Positions 52,201-60,223 of a stretch of 62,759 nucleotides of DNA are shown in pieces. The notes under the pieces are model-generated. The model saw nothing but the letters and a program-made list of their open reading frames with translations, was not told the origin of the DNA and searched no databases. Source of the DNA: Burkholderiaceae bacterium (GTDB taxonomy: Bacteria; Pseudomonadota; Gammaproteobacteria; Burkholderiales; Burkholderiaceae); assembly GCA_947450225.1 (NCBI GenBank), contig CANFUO010000005.1, forward strand, positions 1 to 62,759. Direction: 5' to 3'. Numbering within the stretch: the first letter of the stretch is position 1; every line of letters starts with the position of its first letter. Made by a program: the position numbers and the translations under genes.

Positions 52201-53122
52201 CAGTCAGAACCAAGTAACGAATCTAAAAGTTTCAGACCAAGCGTCTAACCGTGGAACAACAGATCAAAAAGTAATGATTAAGGAGTGGAGCTTTGGGGAA
52301 CTTCCAGAAATGTTGGAAATTACTAAAGGGCAACAAACTTTTTATGGTTACCCTGCATTAGAAGATTGTGATACGCATTGTGAAATCAATGTGTACGATG
52401 ATCCTGATTTGGCTCGTAAAATACATTTTCGTGGCTTAAAGCGACTGTGCGCAATGGCACACAAAGACACAATAAAAATGCTGCTCAAGCAATTACCCGG
52501 TGCTCGTGAAATTGGTTTGTATTATTTGCAGATGGGTACCAATGACGAAATTATTCAACAAATTTTAGATTTGGCGATTGAAAGATCTTGTTTGTTTGAA
52601 CCATTGCCGCGCACGGAAGGGGAATTTAATGGCAGAATGCAATTAGCTAAATCCAAGTTGTCATTAATTGCTCAGGACATTGCAAAACAAGTATTACATT
52701 GCTTAGAACTCAGTGCGGAATTACCTAAAAAGCTTGCTTTTGCCAAGAGTGTAAGTATTCCTGCATATGAAGACATGCAACAGCAATATCAGCAACTCAT
52801 CCATCGTCAATTTGTCGCACAAATCCCCTATGAGCAGATGGTGCATTTGCCGCGGTATTTGAAAGCCATCATGGTTCGTATAGATAAATTAAGAACCAAT
52901 TTGGCAAGGGATCAAGACAATCAGGTGCAATGGAGCAAGTTACATCGGCAATACACACAAATGCTTAAAAATCAGCACACTGGGGAAGGTAATCGACAAA
53001 TCAACGAAATACGTTGGCAACTCGAGGAACTCAGAGTAGCCTTATATGCACAGGAGCTAAAAACTCCAACACCAATGTCGGTCAAACGACTTGAAAAAAT
53101 ATTAAACAGCATTCGAGGGTAA
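49208..53122 (+). CDS. hrpA: ATP-dependent RNA helicase HrpA
   Basis: Large DEAH-box helicase implicated in mRNA processing and in resolving stalled ribosomes. Its 1304 residues almost equal the E. coli protein. The P-loop is CGETGSGKTTQLP, then HTQPRRIAA, DEAHERSLNIDFLLGY, ITSATID, TNVAETSLTVPGI and QRAGRCGRV. HA2, OB-fold and long HrpA-specific C-terminal domains follow (FWDTRTGEVMAHEQ and ERKCEWLVPGL). The start is ATG 49208 or ATG 49214. It is ordinary in length and motif content. Confidence 0.96.
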   Translation: MLMNQNAKNTQNQLEKPHIRLEFPELLPVSGQRQRIMDALADHQVIIVCGETGSGKTTQLPKICLAMGRGRMNGTQRLIGHTQPRRIAATSTAKRIADELGTPIGQDVGYQVRFTDKSSTSASIKLMTDGILLAQTQHDPLLLAYDTIIIDEAHERSLNIDFLLGYLRQILPKRPDLKIIITSATIDANLFAQHFSLGKEVPIIEVSGRLFPVEMRYRPLTQGSSKDVKEISEAVLEGIMELWGQGVSGMGDILVFLPGEREIRDCAEVLRKSIPLQQRFHPDILSLFARQSVGEQEKVFQTGRGRRIILATNVAETSLTVPGIRFVIDAGLARVKRYSYRNKVEQLQIEPISQSAANQRAGRCGRVADGICIRLYDEDDFTARAAYTDPEILRSSLAGVILRMAALRLPKIDEFPFIQAPSGRAISDGILLLEELGAVDASFKEGAREIRLTDIGHEIAKLPLDPRVSRMLIAAKEQVALREVLIIASAMAIQDPRERPPELAQVADLAHKLFADEQSEFISYIKLWDWYHQAADQKRSNRQFDELCKKQFLSPRRMREWRDVHQQLQEILIAQGWRMNTLAATYEQIHTALLTGLLGNIGKKSDEDQWFEGARGIKLTLWPGSHLLKKPKSWIVAGELVETHRLYARNIANIEPKWVERICQHRLQKTWSEPFWDTRTGEVMAHEQGALYGLSLYHGRKVKYALMEPDEARKIFIQRALVEGALLGQVETSQIQKQTGKTFAFFWKNQELITQVEALEHRSRRQDVLVSDVCIYEFYASKLPQFVLSRSSLQAWLDKNHEHTAQLLLTKEDLMQHQASHVNDDRYPKQLPMMGTQLSLSYHFEPGSPKDGVTILVPLALLNQMDERKCEWLVPGLCVEKIHVLLKSLPQKLRRHCVPLPEFSKNCVDDWLENEQFGKSDFIDALIKSIREKTQIIMSRTDFRMENLPAHCLMNYRIIDEHGRQLDLDRNLSKLRTSYALDARQTFQEAATSAIAQVSQNQVTNLKVSDQASNRGTTDQKVMIKEWSFGELPEMLEITKGQQTFYGYPALEDCDTHCEINVYDDPDLARKIHFRGLKRLCAMAHKDTIKMLLKQLPGAREIGLYYLQMGTNDEIIQQILDLAIERSCLFEPLPRTEGEFNGRMQLAKSKLSLIAQDIAKQVLHCLELSAELPKKLAFAKSVSIPAYEDMQQQYQQLIHRQFVAQIPYEQMVHLPRYLKAIMVRIDKLRTNLARDQDNQVQWSKLHRQYTQMLKNQHTGEGNRQINEIRWQLEELRVALYAQELKTPTPMSVKRLEKILNSIRG

Positions 53123-53131
53123 AATAAGTAT

Positions 53132-54148
53132 ATGAAAAATCGGAACAAAATTGCTATCATTCAAATCGTTTTCGGCCTTATTTGCTGGAATGTATTCGCC
53201 ACAGAAAAGGTGATTGTGAAGAGTGAATCGGTCGCTGCTCCTAAGCTAGCCATTGTTCTAAACTCGGGTTCAGCATCTGTTAGTAGAATTGATATGCAAA
53301 AAAGAGAAGTCATTGATGATTTTCCAATTGGCAAAGAACCGCATCACTTGATGATGATGCCAGACGGTAAAAATCTGATTGTGGCTAATGCAGCAGGTGA
53401 TAACCTGGTGATATTAGATGCAAGCACTGGAAACAAGGTTGGCACTATCCCGAAAATAATAGACCCCTATCAGATTGGGTACTCTCCAAATAATCAGTGG
53501 TTTGTAGTTGCAGGCAATCGTTTGGACCGAGTGGATATTTACGCTGTGAATAATGGCGTCATAGCTCCTAAGCCCGATATTTACAAATTACCACAGACAC
53601 CAAGTCACATTGCTTTTACCAGCGATAGTCAAATCAGTTTTGTGACGCTACAAGACTCTAACGAAATAGTAGCGATCGATTTAAATGCAAAAAAAGAACT
53701 CTGGAAAATGCCGGTTGGTAAAATGCCGGCTGGTCTTTGGATGACGCCTGGTGATAAGTATTTATTACTGGGAGTAACAGGCGAGAACTTTGTGCAGGTC
53801 ATCGACTGGAGAAATAAAAAAATCATTAAAACAATTAAAACCGGTAAGGGCGCACATAACTTTCGTCCTTTAGGCGATGGACGTCACGTTTTTGTTACGA
53901 ACCGAGTAGAGTCAACTATCAGCAAAATCGACATGGAAACACTTGAAAATGTGCTAACCATTAAAGGCTTACCGGCTGGACCTGATTGTATGGATATTAC
54001 CCCTAATCAAAAAGAGCTCTGGGTTACTTTTAGATTTTCCAAAAAAGTAGGCATCATTAATTTAACGACCAATGAGCTAGAAAAAGTGATTAAAGTCGGT
54101 AATAGTCCTCATGGCGTATTTTTTACCCCAAATGCACCTTGGCAATAA
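53132..54148 (+). CDS. YVTN/YncE-type beta-propeller protein, secreted
   Basis: A 338-residue protein with an N-terminal signal helix (IAIIQIVFGLICWNVFA) and a seven-bladed YVTN-like propeller. Repeated strands read LAIVLNSGSASVSRID, DGKNLIVANAAGDNLVILD, DGRHVFVTNRVESTISKID and NQKELWVTFRFSKKVGIIN. Relatives such as E. coli YncE are periplasmic proteins of unclear function. It starts nine bases after hrpA and is followed nine bases later by a deacetylase-like gene, the likely head of an envelope-related operon. Confidence 0.88.
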   Translation: MKNRNKIAIIQIVFGLICWNVFATEKVIVKSESVAAPKLAIVLNSGSASVSRIDMQKREVIDDFPIGKEPHHLMMMPDGKNLIVANAAGDNLVILDASTGNKVGTIPKIIDPYQIGYSPNNQWFVVAGNRLDRVDIYAVNNGVIAPKPDIYKLPQTPSHIAFTSDSQISFVTLQDSNEIVAIDLNAKKELWKMPVGKMPAGLWMTPGDKYLLLGVTGENFVQVIDWRNKKIIKTIKTGKGAHNFRPLGDGRHVFVTNRVESTISKIDMETLENVLTIKGLPAGPDCMDITPNQKELWVTFRFSKKVGIINLTTNELEKVIKVGNSPHGVFFTPNAPWQ

Positions 54149-54157
54149 TTCCTTGAA

Positions 54158-54913
54158 ATGACGAAATATCTGCATCAATGGCGAATCAATTATTTAGTGG
54201 TCTTTCTTTTTTTTGCTGGGACAGCCTCAGCACAAACTTGTCAGAAAATCGTTTATTTAACTTTTGATACTGGCAATATGTCAGTCGCTAATTATGTAGC
54301 TCAGACATTACGTAAACATCAAGTCAAAGCCACTTTTTTTCTCGCAAGCGAAAAAACAAATCGCAGTGATATGGCTTTAGATGATTCTTGGAAAAGTTTT
54401 TGGCAGACCATGGTCCAAGAAGGACATGCGTTTGGTAGTCATACTTTGCATCATGCCTATTTTCAAAAAGACGGCAAAAATAATGACGTGATTCTCAAGC
54501 CACAGTTTGGACCGCGCGCTGGTAAGTCCTACAACGCTGATCAAGTAGAAGTCTGTCATGAGATTAAATTAGTCGATCAGCGTTTTTACGAGCTCACGGG
54601 AACGCATATAAAAAAAATATGGCGCGCGCCTGGTGGGAAAACTTCTCCGCGTTTAATCCAGATGGGCAATGCATGTGGTTATAAACATATTGCTTGGCAT
54701 GAGACGGGCTTTTTAGGTGATGAGCTCTCATCGACAAGTTATCCGAATGAACTCTTATTAAAAAAAGCCTTAGATCAAATACAAGGTGGCGATATTACGA
54801 TGGCTCATTTAGGTATTTGGTCGCGAAAAGATCCATGGGCTCCTGGTGTGCTTGAGCCATTGATAGAGGGCTTAAAAGCTAAAGGCTTTTGTTTTGCGAC
54901 CCTTGATCGATGA
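54158..54913 (+). CDS. Polysaccharide-deacetylase (NodB-like) protein with altered motif 1
   Basis: Secreted carbohydrate-esterase-4 fold, 251 residues, with a signal peptide ending ASAQ near residue 26. Motif 1 reads TFDTG (35-39) instead of the usual TFDDG: the presumed base D37 is kept but the metal-binding second Asp is Thr38. The metal histidines are kept in SHTLHH (H95, H99). WRAPGG and MAHLGIW correspond to later motifs. It may be an active variant or a degenerate binding protein. The last four bases overlap the next start (ATGATGA). Confidence 0.85.
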   Translation: MTKYLHQWRINYLVVFLFFAGTASAQTCQKIVYLTFDTGNMSVANYVAQTLRKHQVKATFFLASEKTNRSDMALDDSWKSFWQTMVQEGHAFGSHTLHHAYFQKDGKNNDVILKPQFGPRAGKSYNADQVEVCHEIKLVDQRFYELTGTHIKKIWRAPGGKTSPRLIQMGNACGYKHIAWHETGFLGDELSSTSYPNELLLKKALDQIQGGDITMAHLGIWSRKDPWAPGVLEPLIEGLKAKGFCFATLDR

Positions 54914-55896
54914 TGAATATATATGACCTAACTCATGAATGGCTTGTGCAACAGGCACTTTTGCCCATTTTATACTTCATGAATTGGATGGGGTATGCCG
55001 ATGATGCTGATCTGGTGATTGACTGGGTCATGCTGGGATGTTTACAAATCATCATTATTGCCTTCATCATGCGTCCTTTAGAAAAAGATGAAGCAACTTT
55101 TTATCAACGGAGTGATCAAACTAAAGCATCTTGGATAAAGGATGTAAGACAAGCCACGCGCATCGATATTTTTTACAGTTGCATCCATCGATTGGGGGTC
55201 TTTCAGTTTGCATTTTTTTACTTTTTCTCAGGAGCTTTTTTCTCTATTGGATCTTTACTACATGATCAAGGATTTTTGCGATTTAACGTTGAACTTTGGA
55301 TTCCTGGCGTGACTTCAATTCCAATCGTGAGTTTTTTAATCTATTTAGTCTTATTTGATTTTATTGATTATGGTTACCACCGACTTTCACATCGCTTTAA
55401 TTGGTGGTGGAAACTTCATGCACTTCATCATAGCCAACGACATTTAACTTCTTGGTCTGATAATCGCAATCATTTATTCGATGATGTATTTAGGGCCTTC
55501 ATTTTTTCAGGATGTGGTTTGTTGTTAGGGGTATTACCTGGCCAATATTTATTATTAATGGTTACCAGTCGTTTAATTCAAAGTTGGCAACATGGTTTTT
55601 ATCCATATCACTTCGGTTTATTAAAATACGTGATTGTGACGCCTAATTTTCATCGTTACCATCACGCCATTGGCTTAGGGTATGAGGTTCCTGGTAAGCC
55701 TGGGGTATTAGGCGGATGTAATTTTGGGGTTCTATTTCCTTGGTGGGATATGTTTTTTAAGACAGCGGTGTTTGATGAATCGTATTACCCCAGTGGCGTA
55801 AAAGATTATTTACCCCCGAATCATTTTTTCTTGCAGCAATGGTTTGGTATACAGAGCAGTTGGCAAGCCATTTTTTCAAAAGCACGGTCAAGATGA
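54910..55896 (+). CDS. Sterol desaturase / fatty acid hydroxylase family membrane protein
   Basis: Integral membrane di-iron oxygenase of the fatty-acid-hydroxylase superfamily, 328 residues with at least four hydrophobic helices. The histidine clusters are intact: HRLSH, HALHHSQ and HRYHH, the HxxxH and HxxHH patterns that hold the iron pair. The substrate could be a fatty acyl chain, carotenoid or hopanoid; the sequence does not tell. It is overlapped at both ends by its neighbours (four bases each), which ties it to the deacetylase-like and EI24 proteins. Confidence 0.9.
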   Translation: MMNIYDLTHEWLVQQALLPILYFMNWMGYADDADLVIDWVMLGCLQIIIIAFIMRPLEKDEATFYQRSDQTKASWIKDVRQATRIDIFYSCIHRLGVFQFAFFYFFSGAFFSIGSLLHDQGFLRFNVELWIPGVTSIPIVSFLIYLVLFDFIDYGYHRLSHRFNWWWKLHALHHSQRHLTSWSDNRNHLFDDVFRAFIFSGCGLLLGVLPGQYLLLMVTSRLIQSWQHGFYPYHFGLLKYVIVTPNFHRYHHAIGLGYEVPGKPGVLGGCNFGVLFPWWDMFFKTAVFDESYYPSGVKDYLPPNHFFLQQWFGIQSSWQAIFSKARSR

Positions 55897-56705
55897 AACT
55901 GATGATGCGATCTCTAGGTTATGCCTTAACGGGGATGTTTCACCCCTGGGTATTATGGCTAACTCTCCGACCGTTTGTTATAGGTGCAGTTATTTGGTTT
56001 GGTATTTTATGGACCATCTGGACACCCTTACTTGACTTGATGAAAGAGTTTTTAACTAATTCTTTTGCGACCCAATGGATTGCAAAGGTGATGAGTTCTG
56101 TCGGTTGGGAAAGTGTACGAGCGATTGTTGCCCCTTATTTTTCTGTCGTGATCATCATGCCATTTGTTGTTCTGAGTATTTTGGTATTAGTTTCTTTTAC
56201 ATCGATAACATCTGTATTACGACATGTTGAAAAGCAAGTGACTTACCAAGGTTTAAGAAAAGAAGAGGGCGGTTCTTTTTTAGGAAGCATGTGGGTAGCT
56301 TTGAGTTCAAGCTGTATTTTTATCCTATTGCTCATTGTGACTTTACCGGTTTGGTGGATTCCCCCCTTTTTTGCTTTGATTCCACCCCTTTTATGGGGGT
56401 GGTTAACGGCGCGACTCATGACCTATGATGTTTTATCAAGACACGCAAATCAAACCGAGCGAGAAGATTTGATGCGCCTGCATCGCATGCCGTTGTTAAT
56501 CATAGGTATTTTGGTTGGCTTACTTGGTGCTGTGCCGACTTTGTTTTGGTTATCCTCAGTTTTTGTCTTGGTATTATTTCCATTTGTATCGATGTTCATG
56601 ATGTGGGTTTATTCTTTAGTCTTTATATTTGCATCATTATGGTTTGCACATTATTTATTATTTGCACTTAAGCACTACAGAGAGTTAAAAGGAGAAGTCA
56701 TTTGA
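55893..56705 (+). CDS. EI24-domain (CysZ-like) membrane protein
   Basis: A 270-residue membrane protein with about four to six hydrophobic helices (near residues 27-48, 80-108, 145-180 and 205-255). Features typical of the EI24/CysZ superfamily are an N-terminal amphipathic stretch before the first helix and PFVVLSILVLVSFTSI. It is probably a transporter-like or membrane-organising protein, but its substrate is unknown. ATG 55893 overlaps the preceding stop (ATGA) and is preferred to GTG 55839. It overlaps the next gene by four bases. Confidence 0.8.
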   Translation: MKLMMRSLGYALTGMFHPWVLWLTLRPFVIGAVIWFGILWTIWTPLLDLMKEFLTNSFATQWIAKVMSSVGWESVRAIVAPYFSVVIIMPFVVLSILVLVSFTSITSVLRHVEKQVTYQGLRKEEGGSFLGSMWVALSSSCIFILLLIVTLPVWWIPPFFALIPPLLWGWLTARLMTYDVLSRHANQTEREDLMRLHRMPLLIIGILVGLLGAVPTLFWLSSVFVLVLFPFVSMFMMWVYSLVFIFASLWFAHYLLFALKHYRELKGEVI

Positions 56706-57526
56706 CGCAGCAAAATAAAACCATTGGATTAATTGTTATTGGTGATGAAATCTTATCTGGTCGCAGGATGGATAAGCATATGCCAAGATTATTAGAGTTA
56801 TTAAAAGAAAGAGGGCTACAACTCGGTTGGGCAGAATATATTGGTGATGACCCACAGCGGATCATCGCCACTTTAAAAAGAAGTTTTGCTAGTGGTGATA
56901 TCGTATTTATCACAGGGGGGATTGGCTCAACGCCAGATGATCATACCCGGCAATGTGCCGCCAAGGCTTTAGGTTTAGATTTAGTGCTCCATCCACAGGC
57001 CAAGGAACTCATAGGGCAACGTATTGTAGAGATGGCTGAGGGTGATCCAGTCAAAGCAGACATTGATTCAGCGTTAAATGCACCTAGACTGCGTATGGGG
57101 GAGTTTCCTCAAGGGGCTAGCATTATTCCGAATTCTTACAACAAAATACCGGGCTTTCACATCCAAGAGCATTACTTCACACCGGGTTTCCCCGTCATGG
57201 CTGGACCGATGATGATTTGGGTATTAGATACCTTTTATACAGCACTTTTTCACCAAAATGACTATGTTGAAAAGAGTTTTATAGCGGCTGGTGCCATGGA
57301 AGCAACCATTACCCCTTTAATGGAGGAAATTGAAAAAAAATACCCCCAAATCAAGGTTTTTAGCCTGCCTTCTGTGGGCGATCCTAGTAAAGAGGGTATT
57401 CTTGCTCAGCGTCACATGGAGCTTGGTGTTAAGGGACCAGCTGATCAAGTTGAAATAGCATTAAAAGAATTACGTGTTGGGGTTGAATCGTTTAACACCA
57501 TCACGTATGATTTAACAAAGACGTAA
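56702..57526 (+). CDS. CinA/MoaB-like molybdopterin-binding-fold protein
   Basis: A 274-residue protein with the MoaB/MogA-like fold found at the N-terminus of CinA. GLIVIGDEILSGRRMDKHMP and FITGGIGSTPDDHTRQCAAKAL are the family marks. It lacks the C-terminal nicotinamide-nucleotide amidase domain of full CinA. The remainder resembles the middle domain of CinA-type pyrophosphatases. It starts at TTG 56702, overlapping the EI24 stop, with AAAAGGAG about nine bases upstream. A terminator follows, so it closes the operon. Confidence 0.85.
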   Translation: MTQQNKTIGLIVIGDEILSGRRMDKHMPRLLELLKERGLQLGWAEYIGDDPQRIIATLKRSFASGDIVFITGGIGSTPDDHTRQCAAKALGLDLVLHPQAKELIGQRIVEMAEGDPVKADIDSALNAPRLRMGEFPQGASIIPNSYNKIPGFHIQEHYFTPGFPVMAGPMMIWVLDTFYTALFHQNDYVEKSFIAAGAMEATITPLMEEIEKKYPQIKVFSLPSVGDPSKEGILAQRHMELGVKGPADQVEIALKELRVGVESFNTITYDLTKT

Positions 57527-57544
57527 TTTTATGACCGTTTACTC

Positions 57545-57579
57545 AAGGATGCACTATCATGGTGCATCTTTGTTGTTTT
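57545..57579 (+). terminator. Intrinsic terminator before glnA
   Basis: GATGCAC (57548-57554) pairs with GTGCATC (57562-57568) around a seven-base loop, followed by TTTGTTGTTTT. It separates the envelope operon from the nitrogen module. Confidence 0.75.
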
Positions 57580-57648
57580 GAGAGACCTGAGTTTGTTTTA
57601 ATGAATAAAGGTTATTTAATTTGCATTTCATCGTTTTAGGAGAACTAG

Positions 57649-59064
57649 ATGAGTAAAGCTGTTGCTGACATTATGAAGTTGGTCAAAGAAAAAGAGATCA
57701 CTTTTGTGGACTTCCGTTTCACGGATACAAAAGGAAAAGAGCAACACGTTTCAGTGCCTGTCTCTGCGTTTGGAGAAGATAAGTTTGAAAGTGGACATGC
57801 TTTTGATGGTTCATCAATTGCAGGATGGAAAGGTATTGAAGCCTCAGATATGCTTTTAATGCCTGATGCAAGTACTGCTTACATTGATCCGTTTTATGAA
57901 GAGCCAACACTTGTATTGACTTGTGATGTGGTTGAACCTTCAGACGGTAAAGGCTATGATCGTGACCCACGTTCGATTGCAAAGCGTTGTGAAGCATACT
58001 TAAAGAGCACAGGTCTTGGTGATACTGCGTATTTCGGTCCTGAGCCAGAATTTTTCATTTTTGATGGCGTGCGTTGGGGTTCTGACATGCAGGGTTGTTT
58101 TGTGAAAATTGACTCAGAAGAAGCACCATGGTCATCAGGTCTAGAGTTAGAAGGTGGTAATACAGGTCATCGTCCAGGTAAAAAAGGCGGTTATTTCCCA
58201 GTTGCCCCTGTGGATTCATTCCAAGATATGCGTTCTGAAATGTGTTTATTGTTAGAGTCTGTCGGAATTCCAGTAGAAGTTCATCACCATGAAGTTGCTG
58301 GTCAAGGTCAAAACGAACTAGGTACTAAATTTAGTACTTTAGTACAACGTGCTGACTGGACTATTTTGCAAAAATACATTGTTCACAATGTTGCTCATGC
58401 TTATGGCAAAACGGCTACTTTTATGCCTAAGCCAGTTGTTGGCGACAATGGATCTGGTATGCACGTTCACCAATCTGTATGGAAAGATGGCATTAACTTA
58501 TTTGCAGGTAATGGATATGCAGGTTTATCTGAATTTGCGCTTTACTACATTGGCGGTATCATCAAACACGCTCGTGCATTGAACGCAATCACTAACCCTG
58601 GCACTAATTCCTATAAGCGTTTAGTGCCTGGATTTGAGGCTCCTACTAAGTTGGCTTATTCCGCAAAGAATCGTTCAGCTTCTATTCGTATTCCTTATGT
58701 TGCTAACCCTAAAGGTCGTCGTATTGAAACACGTTTCCCTGATCCATTAGCAAACCCATACCTTTGTTTCTCAGCATTGTTAATGGCTGGTCTTGATGGC
58801 GTACAAAACAAGATTCATCCAGGTGAAGCTGCTGACAAGAACCTCTATGATTTAACTCCAGAAGAAGATGCTCAGATTCCAACGGTTTGTAGTAGTTTGG
58901 ATATGGCTCTTGAAGCTTTGGATAAAGATCGTGAGTTCTTAACTCGTGGTGGTGTCTTTACAGATACGATGATTGATGCCTACATTACTCTGAAGATGGA
59001 GGAAGTCACACGTTTCCGTATGACGACTCATCCGATTGAGTTTGATATGTATTATTCACTCTAA
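57649..59064 (+). CDS. glnA: Glutamine synthetase, type I
   Basis: Dodecameric enzyme making glutamine from glutamate, ammonia and ATP, 471 residues. [15 protein letters not shown] substrate motif ([11 protein letters not shown]), [14 protein letters not shown], the ATP-binding [18 protein letters not shown] and NRSASIRIP are present. The adenylylation Tyr is kept at residue 400 in NLYDLTPEE, so control by GlnE is expected. TTTTAGGAGAACTAG is a strong ribosome site. I see no canonical sigma-54 -24/-12 element in the 122 bases upstream. ntrB and ntrC follow. Confidence 0.98.
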   Translation: MSKAVADIMKLVKEKEITFVDFRFTDTKGKEQHVSVPVSAFGEDKFESGHAFDGSSIAGWKGIEASDMLLMPDASTAYIDPFYEEPTLVLTCDVVEPSDGKGYDRDPRSIAKRCEAYLKSTGLGDTAYFGPEPEFFIFDGVRWGSDMQGCFVKIDSEEAPWSSGLELEGGNTGHRPGKKGGYFPVAPVDSFQDMRSEMCLLLESVGIPVEVHHHEVAGQGQNELGTKFSTLVQRADWTILQKYIVHNVAHAYGKTATFMPKPVVGDNGSGMHVHQSVWKDGINLFAGNGYAGLSEFALYYIGGIIKHARALNAITNPGTNSYKRLVPGFEAPTKLAYSAKNRSASIRIPYVANPKGRRIETRFPDPLANPYLCFSALLMAGLDGVQNKIHPGEAADKNLYDLTPEEDAQIPTVCSSLDMALEALDKDREFLTRGGVFTDTMIDAYITLKMEEVTRFRMTTHPIEFDMYYSL

Positions 59065-59080
59065 GATTGACTTAAGCGCC

Positions 59081-60223
59081 ATGCGCATATTTCAAAGCAG
59101 GGCAGCTACGGCTGCCCTTTTTAGTCCCCAAGATGTTTTGGATCAAATGCCAAACTCGGTTTTATTACTAGATCGAGAGACGCTGGCTATTGTGTATGCA
59201 AATACTGCAGCAGAGATCGCATTAAAAATTTCTAGAAAAAATTTAGTTGGTTATCAAATCAATGATATTTTTGGAGAGTACCCACATCTAGATGATTTGT
59301 TTCATCAATTTAGTTTAGACGGTATTACTCAGCGTACTGATTTGATTTTAGGTGCTGGGAATTTAAGACCAGATCAAAAAGAGCATTTAGCATACGTCAT
59401 ATTGGCGTCATTAGAGGGTACGGATCTTATTGTGTTTGAGTGGTTTGAAATAGACCAACAAATGAAAAGTGCTCGAGAAGAACGATTGATTATGCAAGCT
59501 CGGGCAAATAAAGAATTAATGAGAAACCTCGCTCATGAAATTAAGAATCCACTAGGGGGTATTCGAGGGGCAGCGCAATTATTGGACTATGAGTTACCAG
59601 ACCCATCTCTCAAAGAATATACCAAGGTGATGATTAAGGAAGTTGATCGATTACAAATGCTTGTGGACCGACTATTAGCGCCACATAAACGTAAAAAAGA
59701 AATTACAGAAGTAAACATACATGAGGTTTTAGAGCGTGTTCGCAGTGTTGTTTTGGCTGAGTTTGCTCAGGGTTTAAGTATCACGCGTTTTTATGATGTC
59801 AGTTTGCCTGACATTATTGGGGATAAAGAAATTTTGATTCAGGCCCTATTGAACATTGTTCATAATGCGGCACAAATCTTAGAAGATCGTCGTCAGATTG
59901 GCGATGCAAAAATACAGTTACAAACCAGTGTTTCACGCAATGTCACGATTGGTAAAAAAAGGTATAAGTTGGCCTTGAACGTTCATGTTATTGATAATGG
60001 ACCCGGAATCCCGGCGGAAATTATTGATCATATTTTCTTACCCCTAGTTTCTGGTCGCGCTTCAGGAAGTGGTTTAGGTTTGACATTGGCACAGTCTTTT
60101 ATTCAGATGCATGGAGGCTTCATATCAGTGCATAGTCAGCCAGGTGATACTAATTTCCATGTTCAAATTCCTTATATGTCTATGGAAAATATTAATAATT
60201 CAGAGTTAAGGGGTGAAGTATGA
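59081..60223 (+). CDS. glnL: Nitrogen-regulation sensor kinase NtrB
   Basis: Cytoplasmic kinase/phosphatase controlling NtrC in response to PII. It has 380 residues from ATG 59081. An N-terminal PAS domain (MPNSVLLLDRETLAIVYANT) precedes HisKA with H152 in NLAHEIKNPLGG and the ATPase motifs LLNIVHNAAQI, VIDNGPGIPAE and ASGSGLGLTLAQ. The first 15 codons lie over a strong terminator hairpin, so TTG 59138 or ATG 59147 may be the true start; the frame beginning at TTG 59036 inside glnA is unlikely. It overlaps ntrC by four bases. Confidence 0.93.
   Translation: MRIFQSRAATAALFSPQDVLDQMPNSVLLLDRETLAIVYANTAAEIALKISRKNLVGYQINDIFGEYPHLDDLFHQFSLDGITQRTDLILGAGNLRPDQKEHLAYVILASLEGTDLIVFEWFEIDQQMKSAREERLIMQARANKELMRNLAHEIKNPLGGIRGAAQLLDYELPDPSLKEYTKVMIKEVDRLQMLVDRLLAPHKRKKEITEVNIHEVLERVRSVVLAEFAQGLSITRFYDVSLPDIIGDKEILIQALLNIVHNAAQILEDRRQIGDAKIQLQTSVSRNVTIGKKRYKLALNVHVIDNGPGIPAEIIDHIFLPLVSGRASGSGLGLTLAQSFIQMHGGFISVHSQPGDTNFHVQIPYMSMENINNSELRGEV
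59099..59122 (+). terminator. Intrinsic terminator at the glnA-ntrB junction
   Basis: AGGGCAGC (59099-59106) pairs perfectly with GCTGCCCT (59111-59118) around TACG, followed by TTTT. It lies 34 bases after the glnA stop but inside the 5' coding part of ntrB if ATG 59081 is the ntrB start. Confidence 0.75.
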
